From the NCBI GenBank assembly GCA_038148895.1, contig JBBVGQ010000003.1: 64,000 bases of DNA, one strand, 5' to 3'. The translations under genes were made by a program, and so were the position numbers. Origin of the DNA: Tamlana sp038148895 (lineage in GTDB: Bacteria > Bacteroidota > Bacteroidia > Flavobacteriales > Flavobacteriaceae). Shown piece by piece: positions 1 through 9,700 of this stretch (its first letter is position 1; every line of letters begins with the position of its first letter). The notes under the pieces were generated by a model. The model searched no databases and was not told where the DNA came from. It saw nothing but the letters and a program-made list of their open reading frames with translations.

Positions 1-854
1 GTTTATTTGCGAACCCTAACACAAATAATTTCAACCCTGGATTTTCTGCACGTTTGCGCACTGCAGCATATCCAAATGGTGAAACTCCTCCTGCTTCAAT
101 CAATAATCTTGATCAATTGCAAAGAGAATTGGAGTTAATCGAAGAGTTTAGACAAAGCAATCCCAGATCGAATTTGCTCCAGTCTACTGGATCTGGCAAT
201 GCAATCTTTGATTCTGACGATATCTCTCTTCTCCAATTCTTTAATCCATCAGGTGGAGGTAGAACTGGCCCATCTTTGTTAAGACCATTAATAGATTATC
301 ATCAAGCAAATGCTGGAGATTTCGTTGGAAATATTTTAAGGGAATTAGATACAGGAACCACAGTTATATTAGATCTTGGGAATGCAAGTGAAAGCATCAG
401 AAGGTATTTTGCTGATATGCTTTCAAGGGCAGTATTTAGTCATCAAGAAAATAAGTTTACAAATAATCGATTAGGGAAACACTTTATACAACTGTATTTT
501 GAGGAGGCACATAACTTATTCCCTAAAGATGATAAAAACGTTACTGATGTATACTCGAGGTTTGCAAAAGAAGGTGCCAAATTCCATATCGGAATGGTAT
601 ATTCTACCCAAAGTCCTACTACAGTAAATAAAGATCTGTTAGCTCAAACAGAAAATTTCTTCGTTGCTCATTTATCAAGTCAAGATGAAACAAATGCGTT
701 AGCAAAATTACAGATAGCATATGATGGATTGCAAAAGGATATTTTAAGTTCGAAAACAAAAGGATATCTCAGAATGCTTACCTTCTCCAATAGATTTGTT
801 ATACCTATTCAGGCAAAATTATTCACTGCAAACACAAAGGAAAATGCCATATAA
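1..854 (+). CDS. herA: HerA-type ATPase, C-terminal part (cut by window edge)
   Basis: The reading frame is open to the left edge (first full codon at base 3), so the N-terminal barrel and the Walker A loop lie outside the window. What remains is the second half of a HerA/FtsK-like hexameric DNA translocase. It has a beta strand ending in VILDLGN, a Walker B with paired acidic residues (FEEAHNLF), and the sensor strand YSTQSP followed by a segment typical of HerA C-termini. HerA proteins pump DNA and work with a NurA nuclease. The next gene is a NurA homologue that overlaps by 11 bases, so co-translation is likely. The family is clear. Whether the role is defence or DNA-end processing is inferred from the partner and not shown here. 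Confidence 0.85.
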   Translation, partial: LFANPNTNNFNPGFSARLRTAAYPNGETPPASINNLDQLQRELELIEEFRQSNPRSNLLQSTGSGNAIFDSDDISLLQFFNPSGGGRTGPSLLRPLIDYHQANAGDFVGNILRELDTGTTVILDLGNASESIRRYFADMLSRAVFSHQENKFTNNRLGKHFIQLYFEEAHNLFPKDDKNVTDVYSRFAKEGAKFHIGMVYSTQSPTTVNKDLLAQTENFFVAHLSSQDETNALAKLQIAYDGLQKDILSSKTKGYLRMLTFSNRFVIPIQAKLFTANTKENAI

Positions 855-2154
855 AGCAGGAGGAAGACTGGGTTCTGAAAGGGCTAGTAAACTGAATCAT
901 ATTGATGTGGTGAATTCCCCTTTGGTAAATAAATTGCTTGAAGAATTTGAACATCCTAAAAATGATGAAGTCGATTCATCAGAATTTAAATCCAATAATA
1001 TACCTGAAGGAGAAAAGCCCTTTTCTCATGTTTTTGCAATTGATGGTTCCATTCAACACATAAATTCTTCAAATGAGGGGGTGCTAAGACAACTTGCTTT
1101 CATTAAAACAGCAATGTTTCGACTAGATCAAAAAAAACTAAATGATTTAAATCCTGTTGCCCCCCATCCTTTAGCATTAAAAAAAATAATGCATGATTCT
1201 GCAATGTTTCATGCAACAGTATTTCCTTTAAGAAATATAAAGCTTGGAGATAATTCCGTTTATGGTTCCGTAAGGCAAATTATTTTTGAATCAATTAAAG
1301 ACCCCAAGCTAGAAAACGGCTCTTTCTCAATATTTGAAACCCTAAAATGGTTGGCATATCAAAAATGGGATAACACACCTAAACTCTCCCCTAGCTTTGA
1401 CTGTCCTCACTGTGGTGAGAAAATAGATGGATTAATTTATGATTCTGACAAAGGCGAATGTAAAAAATGCAATAATGAGGTATATTTAACCGACATGTTA
1501 GGTTTTCACCTAGAAATGGGAGAGGAAAGTGCACCAGGTAGCGTAGCTTCCGCATATATGATGATACACGAAACTTTATTTCTTTTTGCTGGAATAAGAT
1601 ATCTATGGGTTTCAAATCAAAAAGATTTATTTGAACGGTGTTTGTTTATAAAAGACGGACCTTTAAATTTAAGAAGTCAGTATGTAAAATTAATTGATCC
1701 TATCCGTAATTTTCTTGATTATGCAGAAAAAGATGGAACTAATATTTACATCTGTGGACAAGAGAAAACCGGATTATTTGTTGATCATCTGGATTTAATT
1801 GAAAAAAGAATGCATAATGATTCTTATTTTCTTCCTTCAAATGAATATATAAGAAAACATGTCCAGCAAAGAAAAGCAGAGGAGAAATATGGATTCAGGA
1901 CAAATTATGGAAATAAAGTTTTTATAAAAATTGGAAACCACCACAAAATGGTTTTGATGATTCCTACAGGAAAATATCTCGACTCTAGTTCCTGTGACGA
2001 CTTCATTGGCTTTAATAGAATTGTAGGAACAATAAAGTCCATTCTAAGCTATAAACATGAAAACGCCTTGATTCCAATAGAAATGGCACATGGAATTGCC
2101 TCACTCAGCACATATCCTTCAGCTAGTATATTTAAACTATTTGCTGGATTATAG
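844..2154 (+). CDS. nurA: NurA-type nuclease with zinc-ribbon insertion
   Basis: This is the presumed nuclease partner of the upstream HerA ATPase. The start is taken at the ATG inside the herA end; a longer TTG start would add residues without family support. The product has 436 residues. Motif I is FAIDGS (D67), a second acidic site lies in KDGPL (D271), and the C-terminus has the MAHGIASLSTYP segment seen in NurA nucleases. Between the two acidic sites a CxxC...CxxC zinc ribbon is visible (C187, C190, C206, C209), which not all NurA proteins have. NurA cleaves DNA fed by the HerA motor, and bacterial HerA-NurA pairs are known in anti-phage defence. The gene ends 21 bases from the convergent ABC ATPase gene, so the module's right border is here. 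Confidence 0.83.
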   Translation: MPYKAGGRLGSERASKLNHIDVVNSPLVNKLLEEFEHPKNDEVDSSEFKSNNIPEGEKPFSHVFAIDGSIQHINSSNEGVLRQLAFIKTAMFRLDQKKLNDLNPVAPHPLALKKIMHDSAMFHATVFPLRNIKLGDNSVYGSVRQIIFESIKDPKLENGSFSIFETLKWLAYQKWDNTPKLSPSFDCPHCGEKIDGLIYDSDKGECKKCNNEVYLTDMLGFHLEMGEESAPGSVASAYMMIHETLFLFAGIRYLWVSNQKDLFERCLFIKDGPLNLRSQYVKLIDPIRNFLDYAEKDGTNIYICGQEKTGLFVDHLDLIEKRMHNDSYFLPSNEYIRKHVQQRKAEEKYGFRTNYGNKVFIKIGNHHKMVLMIPTGKYLDSSSCDDFIGFNRIVGTIKSILSYKHENALIPIEMAHGIASLSTYPSASIFKLFAGL

Positions 2155-2175
2155 AGAAATTAAAATCTCAAAAAT

Positions 2176-3396
2176 CTACAATTTCTTTCCCACAGACCCC
2201 ATCTCACTTGGCACCAGCTCATAAACAAAATCGGGGTTGATGTTTTCTTCTTTTCGGTGGGAAACATATAAAATGGCTGTGTTGCTTTCGGCGGCAATTT
2301 TATTAATGAGGTCGGCAAACAGTTCGGCATCGGCATCGTCCAAACCATTGGTGGGTTCATCTAAAATAAGCAACGGTGGGTGTTTTACCATGGCACGGGC
2401 AATCAATACCAAACGTTTATGCCCCGCGCTGAGTGATAAAAAATCTTTATCCTTCTTATCGAACAAGCCCAATAGTTTTAACCAATCGTGGGCAATGAAT
2501 ATTTGCCGTTCGGTAGGGTATTTGTACAGCCCAATGGAATCAAAAAAACCAGACAATATCATTTTCTCAATAGAATCCAACCGTCTAAACCCGCGTAGCA
2601 TTTCAGCGGTGTAATGCCCAATATTATTTTTTATTTCCCAAACGGTTTCGCCACTGCCCTTTTTTCTGCCAAACAGTACAATATCTTGGTTGTAGGCTTT
2701 GGGGTTGTCGCCCGAAATTAAGGTGAGCAAGGTACTTTTACCCGAGCCATTTGGCCCAAGCAATTGCCAAAACTCGCCAGCCTTTATTTCCCAACAAATA
2801 TTTTTTACAATGGGGCGTTCACCATAGGCCACCGAAACATCGGTAAACTTTACCAAGGGGTTAAAGGTTTTGGTGGTAATGTGTTCCGGACTGGGCAAGT
2901 CGTTAACAAATCTGGAGCGTGGTTGTGAACGGGTAACTTCCATCACTTTCTTTGGAATCCCATTTTGCAAGGTATATTTCAGTTTTATAAACGGAAGCAT
3001 ATCCCGCTTTCTATTGGCTATTTGGATGATAGAAGTTGTAGCGCTTAATTTCTCCAAAGTTTTGGCAATACTTTCTTGGGTCGCCACATCCAGACTGTCA
3101 AAAACATTATCGACCACCATATAATCTGGGTTTTGGTTGATTAAGTGGCGTAACAAGGCTTTTTTTCGCTCGCCTTCCGAAGAGTTTTTAAGGCTATTTT
3201 TGGTATCGGTTTGTACGCTAAAATCGTCATGCCGAATTTCCTCTAAAATGAATTGATTGAGGGTGATTTCCGAAAAAAGTGCCGATTTTAAACTTTTTAA
3301 TTCTGGAATCAATTCCCCAGAAAGAACCTGTTCAATAAGCAAGAGCTTATTGTCTTGATTGGAAATATAAAAGGCTACATGTGCTTTTTGCGGCAT
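2176..3396 (-). CDS. ModF/PhrA-like ABC ATPase with a degenerate first half
   Basis: A soluble 406-residue protein made of two ABC-ATPase halves. The second half is complete: Walker A GPNGSGKST (214-222), signature LSAGH (322-326) and Walker B LLILDEP (342-348). The first half has no Walker A. It keeps a signature-like SSEGERKKALL segment (from 72) and a Walker B in which the catalytic Glu position reads Asn (VVDN, 94-97). Tandem-ABC proteins of this shape are annotated as molybdate-associated ModF/PhrA, but no mod transport genes are nearby, so the substrate is unknown. There are no membrane segments, so a partner permease or a non-transport role is needed. The gene stands alone, convergent with nurA. 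Confidence 0.75.
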   Translation of the reverse strand: MPQKAHVAFYISNQDNKLLLIEQVLSGELIPELKSLKSALFSEITLNQFILEEIRHDDFSVQTDTKNSLKNSSEGERKKALLRHLINQNPDYMVVDNVFDSLDVATQESIAKTLEKLSATTSIIQIANRKRDMLPFIKLKYTLQNGIPKKVMEVTRSQPRSRFVNDLPSPEHITTKTFNPLVKFTDVSVAYGERPIVKNICWEIKAGEFWQLLGPNGSGKSTLLTLISGDNPKAYNQDIVLFGRKKGSGETVWEIKNNIGHYTAEMLRGFRRLDSIEKMILSGFFDSIGLYKYPTERQIFIAHDWLKLLGLFDKKDKDFLSLSAGHKRLVLIARAMVKHPPLLILDEPTNGLDDADAELFADLINKIAAESNTAILYVSHRKEENINPDFVYELVPSEMGSVGKKL

Positions 3397-3412
3397 TTTG
3401 ACGGTTTAACTG

Positions 3413-3520
3413 TCATGCTGAACTTGTTTCAGCATCCCATAAAATTATAGATTTCCACCACGTCTATTGCACTTCAACTGTACTTCGACTGCGCTCAGTA
3501 TGACACGCTCAGTGTGACAC
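3413..3520. repeat. REP-like palindromic repeat cluster
   Basis: Two short repeat units sit between the ABC ATPase and kinase genes. Unit one has perfect 8-base arms ATGCTGAA (3415-3422) and TTCAGCAT (3428-3435). Unit two is a direct near-duplicate of 14 bases, GCTCAGTATGACAC (3493-3506, counting the preceding base) and GCTCAGTGTGACAC (3507-3520). A related unit occurs at 35392-35410. This style of dispersed extragenic repeat is familiar in flavobacterial genomes. Confidence 0.6.
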
Positions 3521-3579
3521 CCTTTTAAATAAAATACAGGAATCGCAATTTAACGTTTGTTCGATTAAAATTAAATAAC

Positions 3580-3645
3580 ACCCCTATCATCCCCTCAAGG
3601 GGATATTTTAATTCCTCCCTTGAGGGAGGATTAAGGAGGGTGTTT
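3580..3645. repeat. Palindromic CCCCTCAAGGGG / CCTCCCTTGAGGGAGG repeat
   Basis: A second intergenic repeat beside the REP cluster. It contains the perfect palindromes CCCCTCAAGGGG (about 3591-3602) and CCTCCCTTGAGGGAGG (about 3614-3629), and the outer edges ACACCC and GGGTGT are also complementary. It could fold into a nested hairpin. It is probably a dispersed repeat and not a terminator, because no T-run follows directly. Confidence 0.5.
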
Positions 3646-3676
3646 TCCAAAACTTCAATTTATCGCCCCAATTAAC

Positions 3677-4537
3677 CTACAAATTTTTAATGTGGTAGGT
3701 TACCAAGCCCTCAATAGGTCTGCGCACGAAGTTACCAGCAGTAAAGCCCATCTCTTTGGCAACGGCTTTAATTTCGTCCTGAGCAAAAAATGCGATGGAA
3801 CCTGCAAAATGCACGGGTACGGTTTTAAGCTCTTCTTTGTACTGTAAAATCATGTTTTTGGCAAATACGCGAATGCCCTTTTTTATGAGTTCTACAATGT
3901 ATTCGGAATCTTTGTTTAAAAACATGAATTCGGCAAAATTTGCCAAATACGCATTGGGGTTAGGCTGTTTGTAAATATTATACTTAATGTAATCGGCTTC
4001 CAGATTATATTTACTTTCAAAGGCCAGTTTAATATTTACAGGCATGTGGTTGAAATAATACTCACGAATCAATTCCTTGCCATAATAATTTCCTGCGGCA
4101 TCATCCATTAAAATATAGCCCAACGACTGTACCCGTTGGTGCAGTTTTTTACCATCGTAATAACTGCAATTGGAGCCTGTACCCAAAATACAAACCACAG
4201 CGGCTTCGGTATCGTGATTTATGGTGCCATAAACAGCGGCCATGGTGTCTTCATCCACATTGATGGCAGCATTTGGAAAAACTTCAACCAAAGCATTGCG
4301 AACAATGTCCTTACCACGGTCTGTACCGCAACCAGCACCATAAAAAAACACGTGGGTAACGGTCTTTCTATTGGCCCTTAAATGCTCATTCTTTTTAATT
4401 AGTTTCTTTAACTTTTCCTCAGAAAGAATCTCTGGGTTAAGCCCCTTTGTCCTTTGCTTTTCCAAAAGCTGTTTTCCGTTACTGTCTACCGCAATCCAAT
4501 CGCTTTTTGTAGAACCACTATCAACAATTAAAATCAT
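3677..4537 (-). CDS. BadF/BadG-type ATPase, N-acetylglucosamine kinase-like
   Basis: A 286-residue member of the ASKHA (actin/hexokinase) fold. The N-terminal phosphate loop MILIVDSGSTKSDW and the second loop CILGTGSNC are both present. Bacteroidota proteins of this size and sequence are usually called N-acetylglucosamine kinase-like or BadF/BadG/BcrA/BcrD ATPases. Lying next to gapA and pfkA fits a sugar-kinase role better than the CoA-dehydratase activator role of BadF itself, which also needs cysteine cluster ligands not seen here. It is separated from gapA by a terminator, so it probably has its own promoter. The exact sugar substrate cannot be read from sequence. Confidence 0.72.
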   Translation of the reverse strand: MILIVDSGSTKSDWIAVDSNGKQLLEKQRTKGLNPEILSEEKLKKLIKKNEHLRANRKTVTHVFFYGAGCGTDRGKDIVRNALVEVFPNAAINVDEDTMAAVYGTINHDTEAAVVCILGTGSNCSYYDGKKLHQRVQSLGYILMDDAAGNYYGKELIREYYFNHMPVNIKLAFESKYNLEADYIKYNIYKQPNPNAYLANFAEFMFLNKDSEYIVELIKKGIRVFAKNMILQYKEELKTVPVHFAGSIAFFAQDEIKAVAKEMGFTAGNFVRRPIEGLVTYHIKNL

Positions 4538-4550
4538 GAGTTTATGGGAT

Positions 4551-4601
4551 AAAAAAACTCCACAGAACCTTATAATTTGCTATAAACGGGGCTGTGGAGT
4601 T
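4551..4601 (-). terminator. Rho-independent terminator after gapA
   Basis: Inverted repeat AACTCCACAG (4556-4565) and CTGTGGAGTT (4592-4601), ten perfect pairs with a 26-base loop. Read on the minus strand, the second arm runs into seven U (complement of 4551-4557). It lies 26 bases after the gapA stop and just before the start of the downstream kinase gene, so it should separate the two transcription units. Confidence 0.75.
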
Positions 4602-4626
4602 ATTAATATTAATTAAATTTTCTCAA

Positions 4627-5631
4627 TTATATTTTACTGATGTGTTGCGCAAGGTCAACCAATTTAGTAGAATAACCAAACTCGTTATCGTACCAAGATA
4701 CTAATTTAAGGAAATTATCATTTAATGCAATACTAGCTTCAGCATCAAAAACACTGGTTAATGATTCTGAAACGAAATCTTGAGATACAACAGCTTCTTC
4801 AGTGTATCCAAGAACACCTTTAAGAGGGCCTTCTGAAGCAGCTTTTAAAGCAGCTTTAACCTCATCCCAAGATGCAGCTTTTTCAGTTCTAACGGTTAAA
4901 TCAACCACAGAAACATCTGGAGTTGGCACTCTAAATGCCATACCTGTTAATTTTCCGTTTAATTCTGGAATTACTTTACCAACAGCTTTTGCAGCACCGG
5001 TTGAAGAAGGAATGATGTTTGCCAAGGCACTACGTCCGCCTCTCCAGTCTTTTTTGGAAGGACCATCAACAGTCATTTGCGTTGCTGTTGTAGCATGAAC
5101 GGTTGTCATTAAACCTTCAACAATTCCGAAGTTATCATTGATTACTTTAGCTAATGGAGCTAAACAGTTTGTAGTACAAGAGGCATTAGAAACGATTGTA
5201 TCTGCAGCAGTAACTTTATCGTGGTTTACACCCATTACAAACATTGGAGCATCAGCAGAAGGGGCAGAAATAGCCACCTTTTTAGCACCAGCCGTAAGGT
5301 GTGCCTTTGCTTTGTCTAAAGTTGTGAAAATACCTGTACAATCCAATACAACCTCTGCACCAACAGCATCCCATTTTAAATCTTCTGGGTTACGCTCTGC
5401 AGTAATTCTAATTTCTTTTCCGTTTACTACTAAATTTCCGTTAGCATGTATATCAACTGTTCCGTTGAATCTTCCGTGTACTGAATCATATTTTAACAAG
5501 TAAGCTAAATGATCTACATCCAACAAATCGTTGATTCCCACTATTTCAATATCAGGTCTTGAAGCTGCTACTCTAAAAGCGATTCTACCTATTCGTCCAA
5601 ATCCGTTAATTCCAATTTTTAATTTTGACAT
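4627..5631 (-). CDS. gapA: Type I glyceraldehyde-3-phosphate dehydrogenase
   Basis: Oxidises glyceraldehyde 3-phosphate to 1,3-bisphosphoglycerate with NAD in glycolysis. The 334-residue length is standard. The N-terminal Rossmann loop is INGFGRIGR, the segment GINDLLD fits NAD use, and the catalytic Cys is in SNASCTTN (C152) with the later VHATTATQ His segment. The C-terminal WYDNEFGYS motif is complete. It follows pfkA by 17 bases on the same strand and is closed by a strong terminator, so pfkA-gapA is a two-gene glycolytic operon. Confidence 0.97.
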   Translation of the reverse strand: MSKLKIGINGFGRIGRIAFRVAASRPDIEIVGINDLLDVDHLAYLLKYDSVHGRFNGTVDIHANGNLVVNGKEIRITAERNPEDLKWDAVGAEVVLDCTGIFTTLDKAKAHLTAGAKKVAISAPSADAPMFVMGVNHDKVTAADTIVSNASCTTNCLAPLAKVINDNFGIVEGLMTTVHATTATQMTVDGPSKKDWRGGRSALANIIPSSTGAAKAVGKVIPELNGKLTGMAFRVPTPDVSVVDLTVRTEKAASWDEVKAALKAASEGPLKGVLGYTEEAVVSQDFVSESLTSVFDAEASIALNDNFLKLVSWYDNEFGYSTKLVDLAQHISKI

Positions 5632-5648
5632 AATTATGTTTGTTAATG

Positions 5649-6635
5649 TTAAGTGCTCATTATATCTGAGACACGCAATAATTCTAAGTTTATTTTAGTT
5701 TTTCCTTTAATAGCTTTTTCCAATGGGGTAAGTTCCATTTTATTACACAATAGCCCAACCATAAAGTTAGTTTGGCCGTTAAGCATAGACTCTACAGCTT
5801 TTACCCCCATTCTGCTGGCAAGTACCCTATCAAAACAAGATGGTGCCCCCCCGCGTTGCATATGACCCAACACAGATACACGCACATCGTAACCTTCCAT
5901 GTTTTCATCAACATATTCCTTAAGTTGGAAAATGTTTTTACCTATTTTATCACCCTCAGCCACGATGACTATACTTGAAGTTTTTCCAGATTTTCTACTT
6001 TTATTGAGCGATTCTACCAATCTATCCAACCCTAAATCTTCTTCTGGAATCAATATTTCCTCAGCACCACCGGCTATTCCCGTATTTAGGGCAATGTGTC
6101 CAACATCACGTCCCATAACCTCTATAAAAAACAATCTGTTATGCGAACTTGCTGTATCACGGATTTTATCGATGGCATCAACCACGGTGTTTAGCGCTGT
6201 ATCAAACCCTAAAGTGTGGGATGTACCAAAAATATCGTTGTCAATCGTTCCGGGAATGCCCATTACAGGGAAATCAAACTCACCGTTAAATATTAAGGCT
6301 CCTGTAAACGAACCGTCACCACCAATAACCACCAAGCCATCAATTTCAGCTTCAATTAATTTTTGATATGCTTTTTTTCGTCCTTCTACAGTTCTAAACT
6401 CATTGGAACGAGCCGACTTTAAAATAGTTCCTCCTTTATTGATGATGCCCCTAACACTACGGGCATCCATTTTCTCAAAATCACCTTCTATTAAGCCTTG
6501 ATATCCACGATAAACACCAACGCATTCTACACCATGATAGGCACACGTTCTAACTACCGATCGTATTGCTGCATTCATTCCTGGAGAATCACCACCAGAA
6601 GTTAGTACAGCTATTCTTTTTATTGTTTTAGGCAT
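5649..6635 (-). CDS. pfkA: ATP-dependent 6-phosphofructokinase
   Basis: Phosphorylates fructose 6-phosphate to the 1,6-bisphosphate, the committed step of glycolysis. The 328-residue protein has the ATP-loop SGGDSPGMNAAIR (from 13), a second GGDGSFTGA loop and the catalytic GTIDNDI segment. The GGDGS form (Gly after the second Asp) is that of ATP-using enzymes and not PPi-dependent ones. It is the first gene of the pfkA-gapA pair. The 155-base gap to tamB carries a TATTTTTG box on the minus strand (6781-6774) that could be its -7 element, but no TTG is seen at the usual upstream spacing. Confidence 0.97.
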   Translation of the reverse strand: MPKTIKRIAVLTSGGDSPGMNAAIRSVVRTCAYHGVECVGVYRGYQGLIEGDFEKMDARSVRGIINKGGTILKSARSNEFRTVEGRKKAYQKLIEAEIDGLVVIGGDGSFTGALIFNGEFDFPVMGIPGTIDNDIFGTSHTLGFDTALNTVVDAIDKIRDTASSHNRLFFIEVMGRDVGHIALNTGIAGGAEEILIPEEDLGLDRLVESLNKSRKSGKTSSIVIVAEGDKIGKNIFQLKEYVDENMEGYDVRVSVLGHMQRGGAPSCFDRVLASRMGVKAVESMLNGQTNFMVGLLCNKMELTPLEKAIKGKTKINLELLRVSDIMST

Positions 6636-6790
6636 TCGTTTATTTTAATTTTTTGCAGCGTAAAATTAATAAACATATGGCATATATCTATGGTATTTAT
6701 TGCAAATTCATACAATTTTAAAACTATAACGTTTTAGTTTTGTAATAAATAGCAATGTGATAAAAAAGTGGGGCAAAAATAGAACTTAAT

Positions 6791-9700
6791 CTATTCTGTG
6801 GCCGATTTCACAGATATGTAGTTAGGTAACACTTCTGCATTTTCTGGCTCAGGTTGCTCTTCAAGAAGGTCGTTTTCCTTTTCTGGCTTTTTAAACAGTT
6901 TTCGAAGCAACTCCTTAAAGGTATCAAAATCTACATTATAGGAAAGTCCCACACCTTGTGTATAGCCTATGGCCTCTCCAAAGTTTCGAATACTATTTTC
7001 ACGGTTAAATACTTTAGCAGTAAGGGTTCCTTCTTCATTTAAAAGAAAATCTATTTCCACATCGCCAGCAACAACAGTCTCTGTAGCACCACCAACGGGC
7101 ACACCAACTTTACCGTTTATCAATACGCGGTCACTGATTTGTGTTTGTAAAGTAACGCCAACCCTATCATCGGTTTGATAATCAGGTCTGTTTTGTCCCG
7201 CTTCGTAGTTTAAGCCAATATTGATTTTACTATCACCATTGGTAAAAATGCCGTTGATGATGCCATTAAGTCGTTCAGCAATGGTACCTGAGAAATTAAG
7301 CTCGTTAAGTCCTCTAGAAAATGAGCCTGTCGATATTAAATAAAGTGCTTGGTTTTGCCTATCGTTTGGTGACTCCAACCTATATTGAAGCTCGGATTTT
7401 ACGGTTGAATTTACATTGGGGAATTCAAAACTAAACTCGGGATTGGGTTGCTCCAAATCACCAGTTAATTCAATATTGAGTTCAACAGGAATACTTCTGT
7501 TTATTGGATTATCCAACAATGGCGATGGGTTGGCCTGAGTTTTGTAAATGGCCAACATATCTATTTGAGCTTTTAAAGGGTCGCCGTCCCAAGCAATGGT
7601 TCCTCCTGGTTGCACGATGAACTCTTTTTGAATCAATCCACCATAAGCAAAATTGTAAACCCCTTCAAACACGGCGAAATCCCCCCACATATCAAATTTG
7701 CCATTGGTGTTTATTTCTACCAACAAACCACCACGACCTCGACCTTTTAATGAATGCCCTGTGTTCTTATCAATAATGATTTCCACTTCGGCGTCTTCGG
7801 TAACATCCAAATCAAAATCCAGTTCCAATCCCTGCAATTCCTCAAAAACAATTTCAGCGCCATCTTTTCTGGCCTCTTTTTCTTCCTTGGTGATGAAATG
7901 GATGAATGAATTATCACCAAAAGACTCAGCATCAGTTAATGGTATTTTAAAAACAGTGCCTCGTTTGGTTTCCCCAACAACACTAATCACCAATTGCTCT
8001 GTTGGGCCTACAAGGTTGGCTCTACCTCCTATAAAGCCAGTACCGTAATAAAGGGCGTCTTCGGTTTCCTTGGTATCCAAAACCAACAAGCGTGGCGTAC
8101 TGATATCCAGCCCCAAACTCCATTTTGAAAAGTTAATATGACTTAACGAACCATTTAATACTCCTTTTGAATTGTATTTGGAATCCGTTATAATAACATT
8201 GTTAAAATTAAACGTTTGATTCTTTAAGGTGACTGAGGCGTTATTGTTAAAACCATAATCAACATTTAAATAAGGAATGCCCATGCCCCCGTTGTGAATC
8301 CTTAAATCGCCATTAATATCTGGACGTTTTAAATCACCAACTACTTTAACCGCTCCAGTAACGTCTCCTCGAATATTAGATAGGACCCCATCCAAAAGGG
8401 GGTTTAACGGAAACAAATTGAATTTATTAAAATCGAGCGATACATTGATGTTGGATTGCGTGCCCAAAACGTTGATATCGCCTTTTGCAACAAAGGATTT
8501 TTGTTCATCATCCTTAATGGTAATATCAACAATATAATCGGTGAGCGATTCGTTTCCGGTGATGGTGGCATCAAATGACCCCAAGAGAAAATCATTCACC
8601 GTAAAATCGTCTATTAAAATGGTTGAATTGGGCAGGTAACTTCCATTTTTTTGCAGAATGTCCAGTTTTCCGTTAATGTTTCCGGCCAACGACAAACTAT
8701 CAATATCTGGCGTTACTTTGGCTAAATCAACATTGGTGAAATTCAACTTGATGTCTTTCTGGGTAGAATCCTTAAGGAAACCTGAAAGTCTAATTTCTTC
8801 ATTTTTATGATTGATTTTAAACTTATCGATATCCAGTTTTGTCAATTTTTTATCGAAAGCTATTTTATGGAATTTGTCCTGATCCTCATTGATGAACCAT
8901 TTGTTATCCTTGATGGTGAAATCAGATTTTTTGAACCCGATTACTGATTCGTTTTGCTCATTTATGGTATGATAAAAACTTAAATTATAACTATCGCTGC
9001 TTCGTTTCCCGCCGTTGAACTCCGAACGCATAAACAACGTGTCGTTAACGGTTACATTAATAAGGTTGAACTTGGAAACTTGGTAATATTTGGCATCCAA
9101 ACTATCAATCTCCACATAGGTGTTGAAAAGCGGATTACTATTATCTACCTGTAATTCGATATTTTGCGCATAATAATCCAATAATTTAATCATGGGCGAT
9201 TTGAAGGTGAGCTTGAACCGTTCTTCTTCACTTTCTACCCTGCCACGTATAAATGTGTTTTTACCGAGTTCAATATCCGGAAAAACCACCTCAACAATTT
9301 TATTATATATTTTGAAATTAAAATCGATACTTTGATCAATTTTGACTTTATGCGGAATATAATTGGTGTAAATATGCCCAATAGAATTTTCAAACAGCTT
9401 CTTTAAGTCCTTTAAAAAGAAACGGCCGCGTAAATTACCTTCAATGATATCGGGCGATTTAAACTCCACAAACCTAATATCATCCTCAAAGCGGGAGGAC
9501 ACATCAAATTCATCAAAAGTATAGGTGTCGAATTCATTTTTGTAAACCGTGTTCTTAAAGGATATTCTACCATAGGCATCATCCAAACTGCTACTATTCA
9601 TGTTCATTCGCACCTTACTGCTAAAACTCGAGATGCTGTCTCGCTTTACAAAGTTCATGGCATTAAGGTTAGCATAGTCCACGTCGGCCTCAAAATCGTA

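Noticed and set aside
3677..4537. BadF-type protein as an (R)-2-hydroxyglutaryl-CoA dehydratase activator
   Set aside because: The cysteines for the 4Fe-4S cluster of activators are absent and no dehydratase genes lie nearby, while glycolytic genes do.
5138..5503. Long plus-strand frame inside gapA
   Set aside because: It is the antisense of a strongly conserved gene, has no family match, and has no start context of its own.
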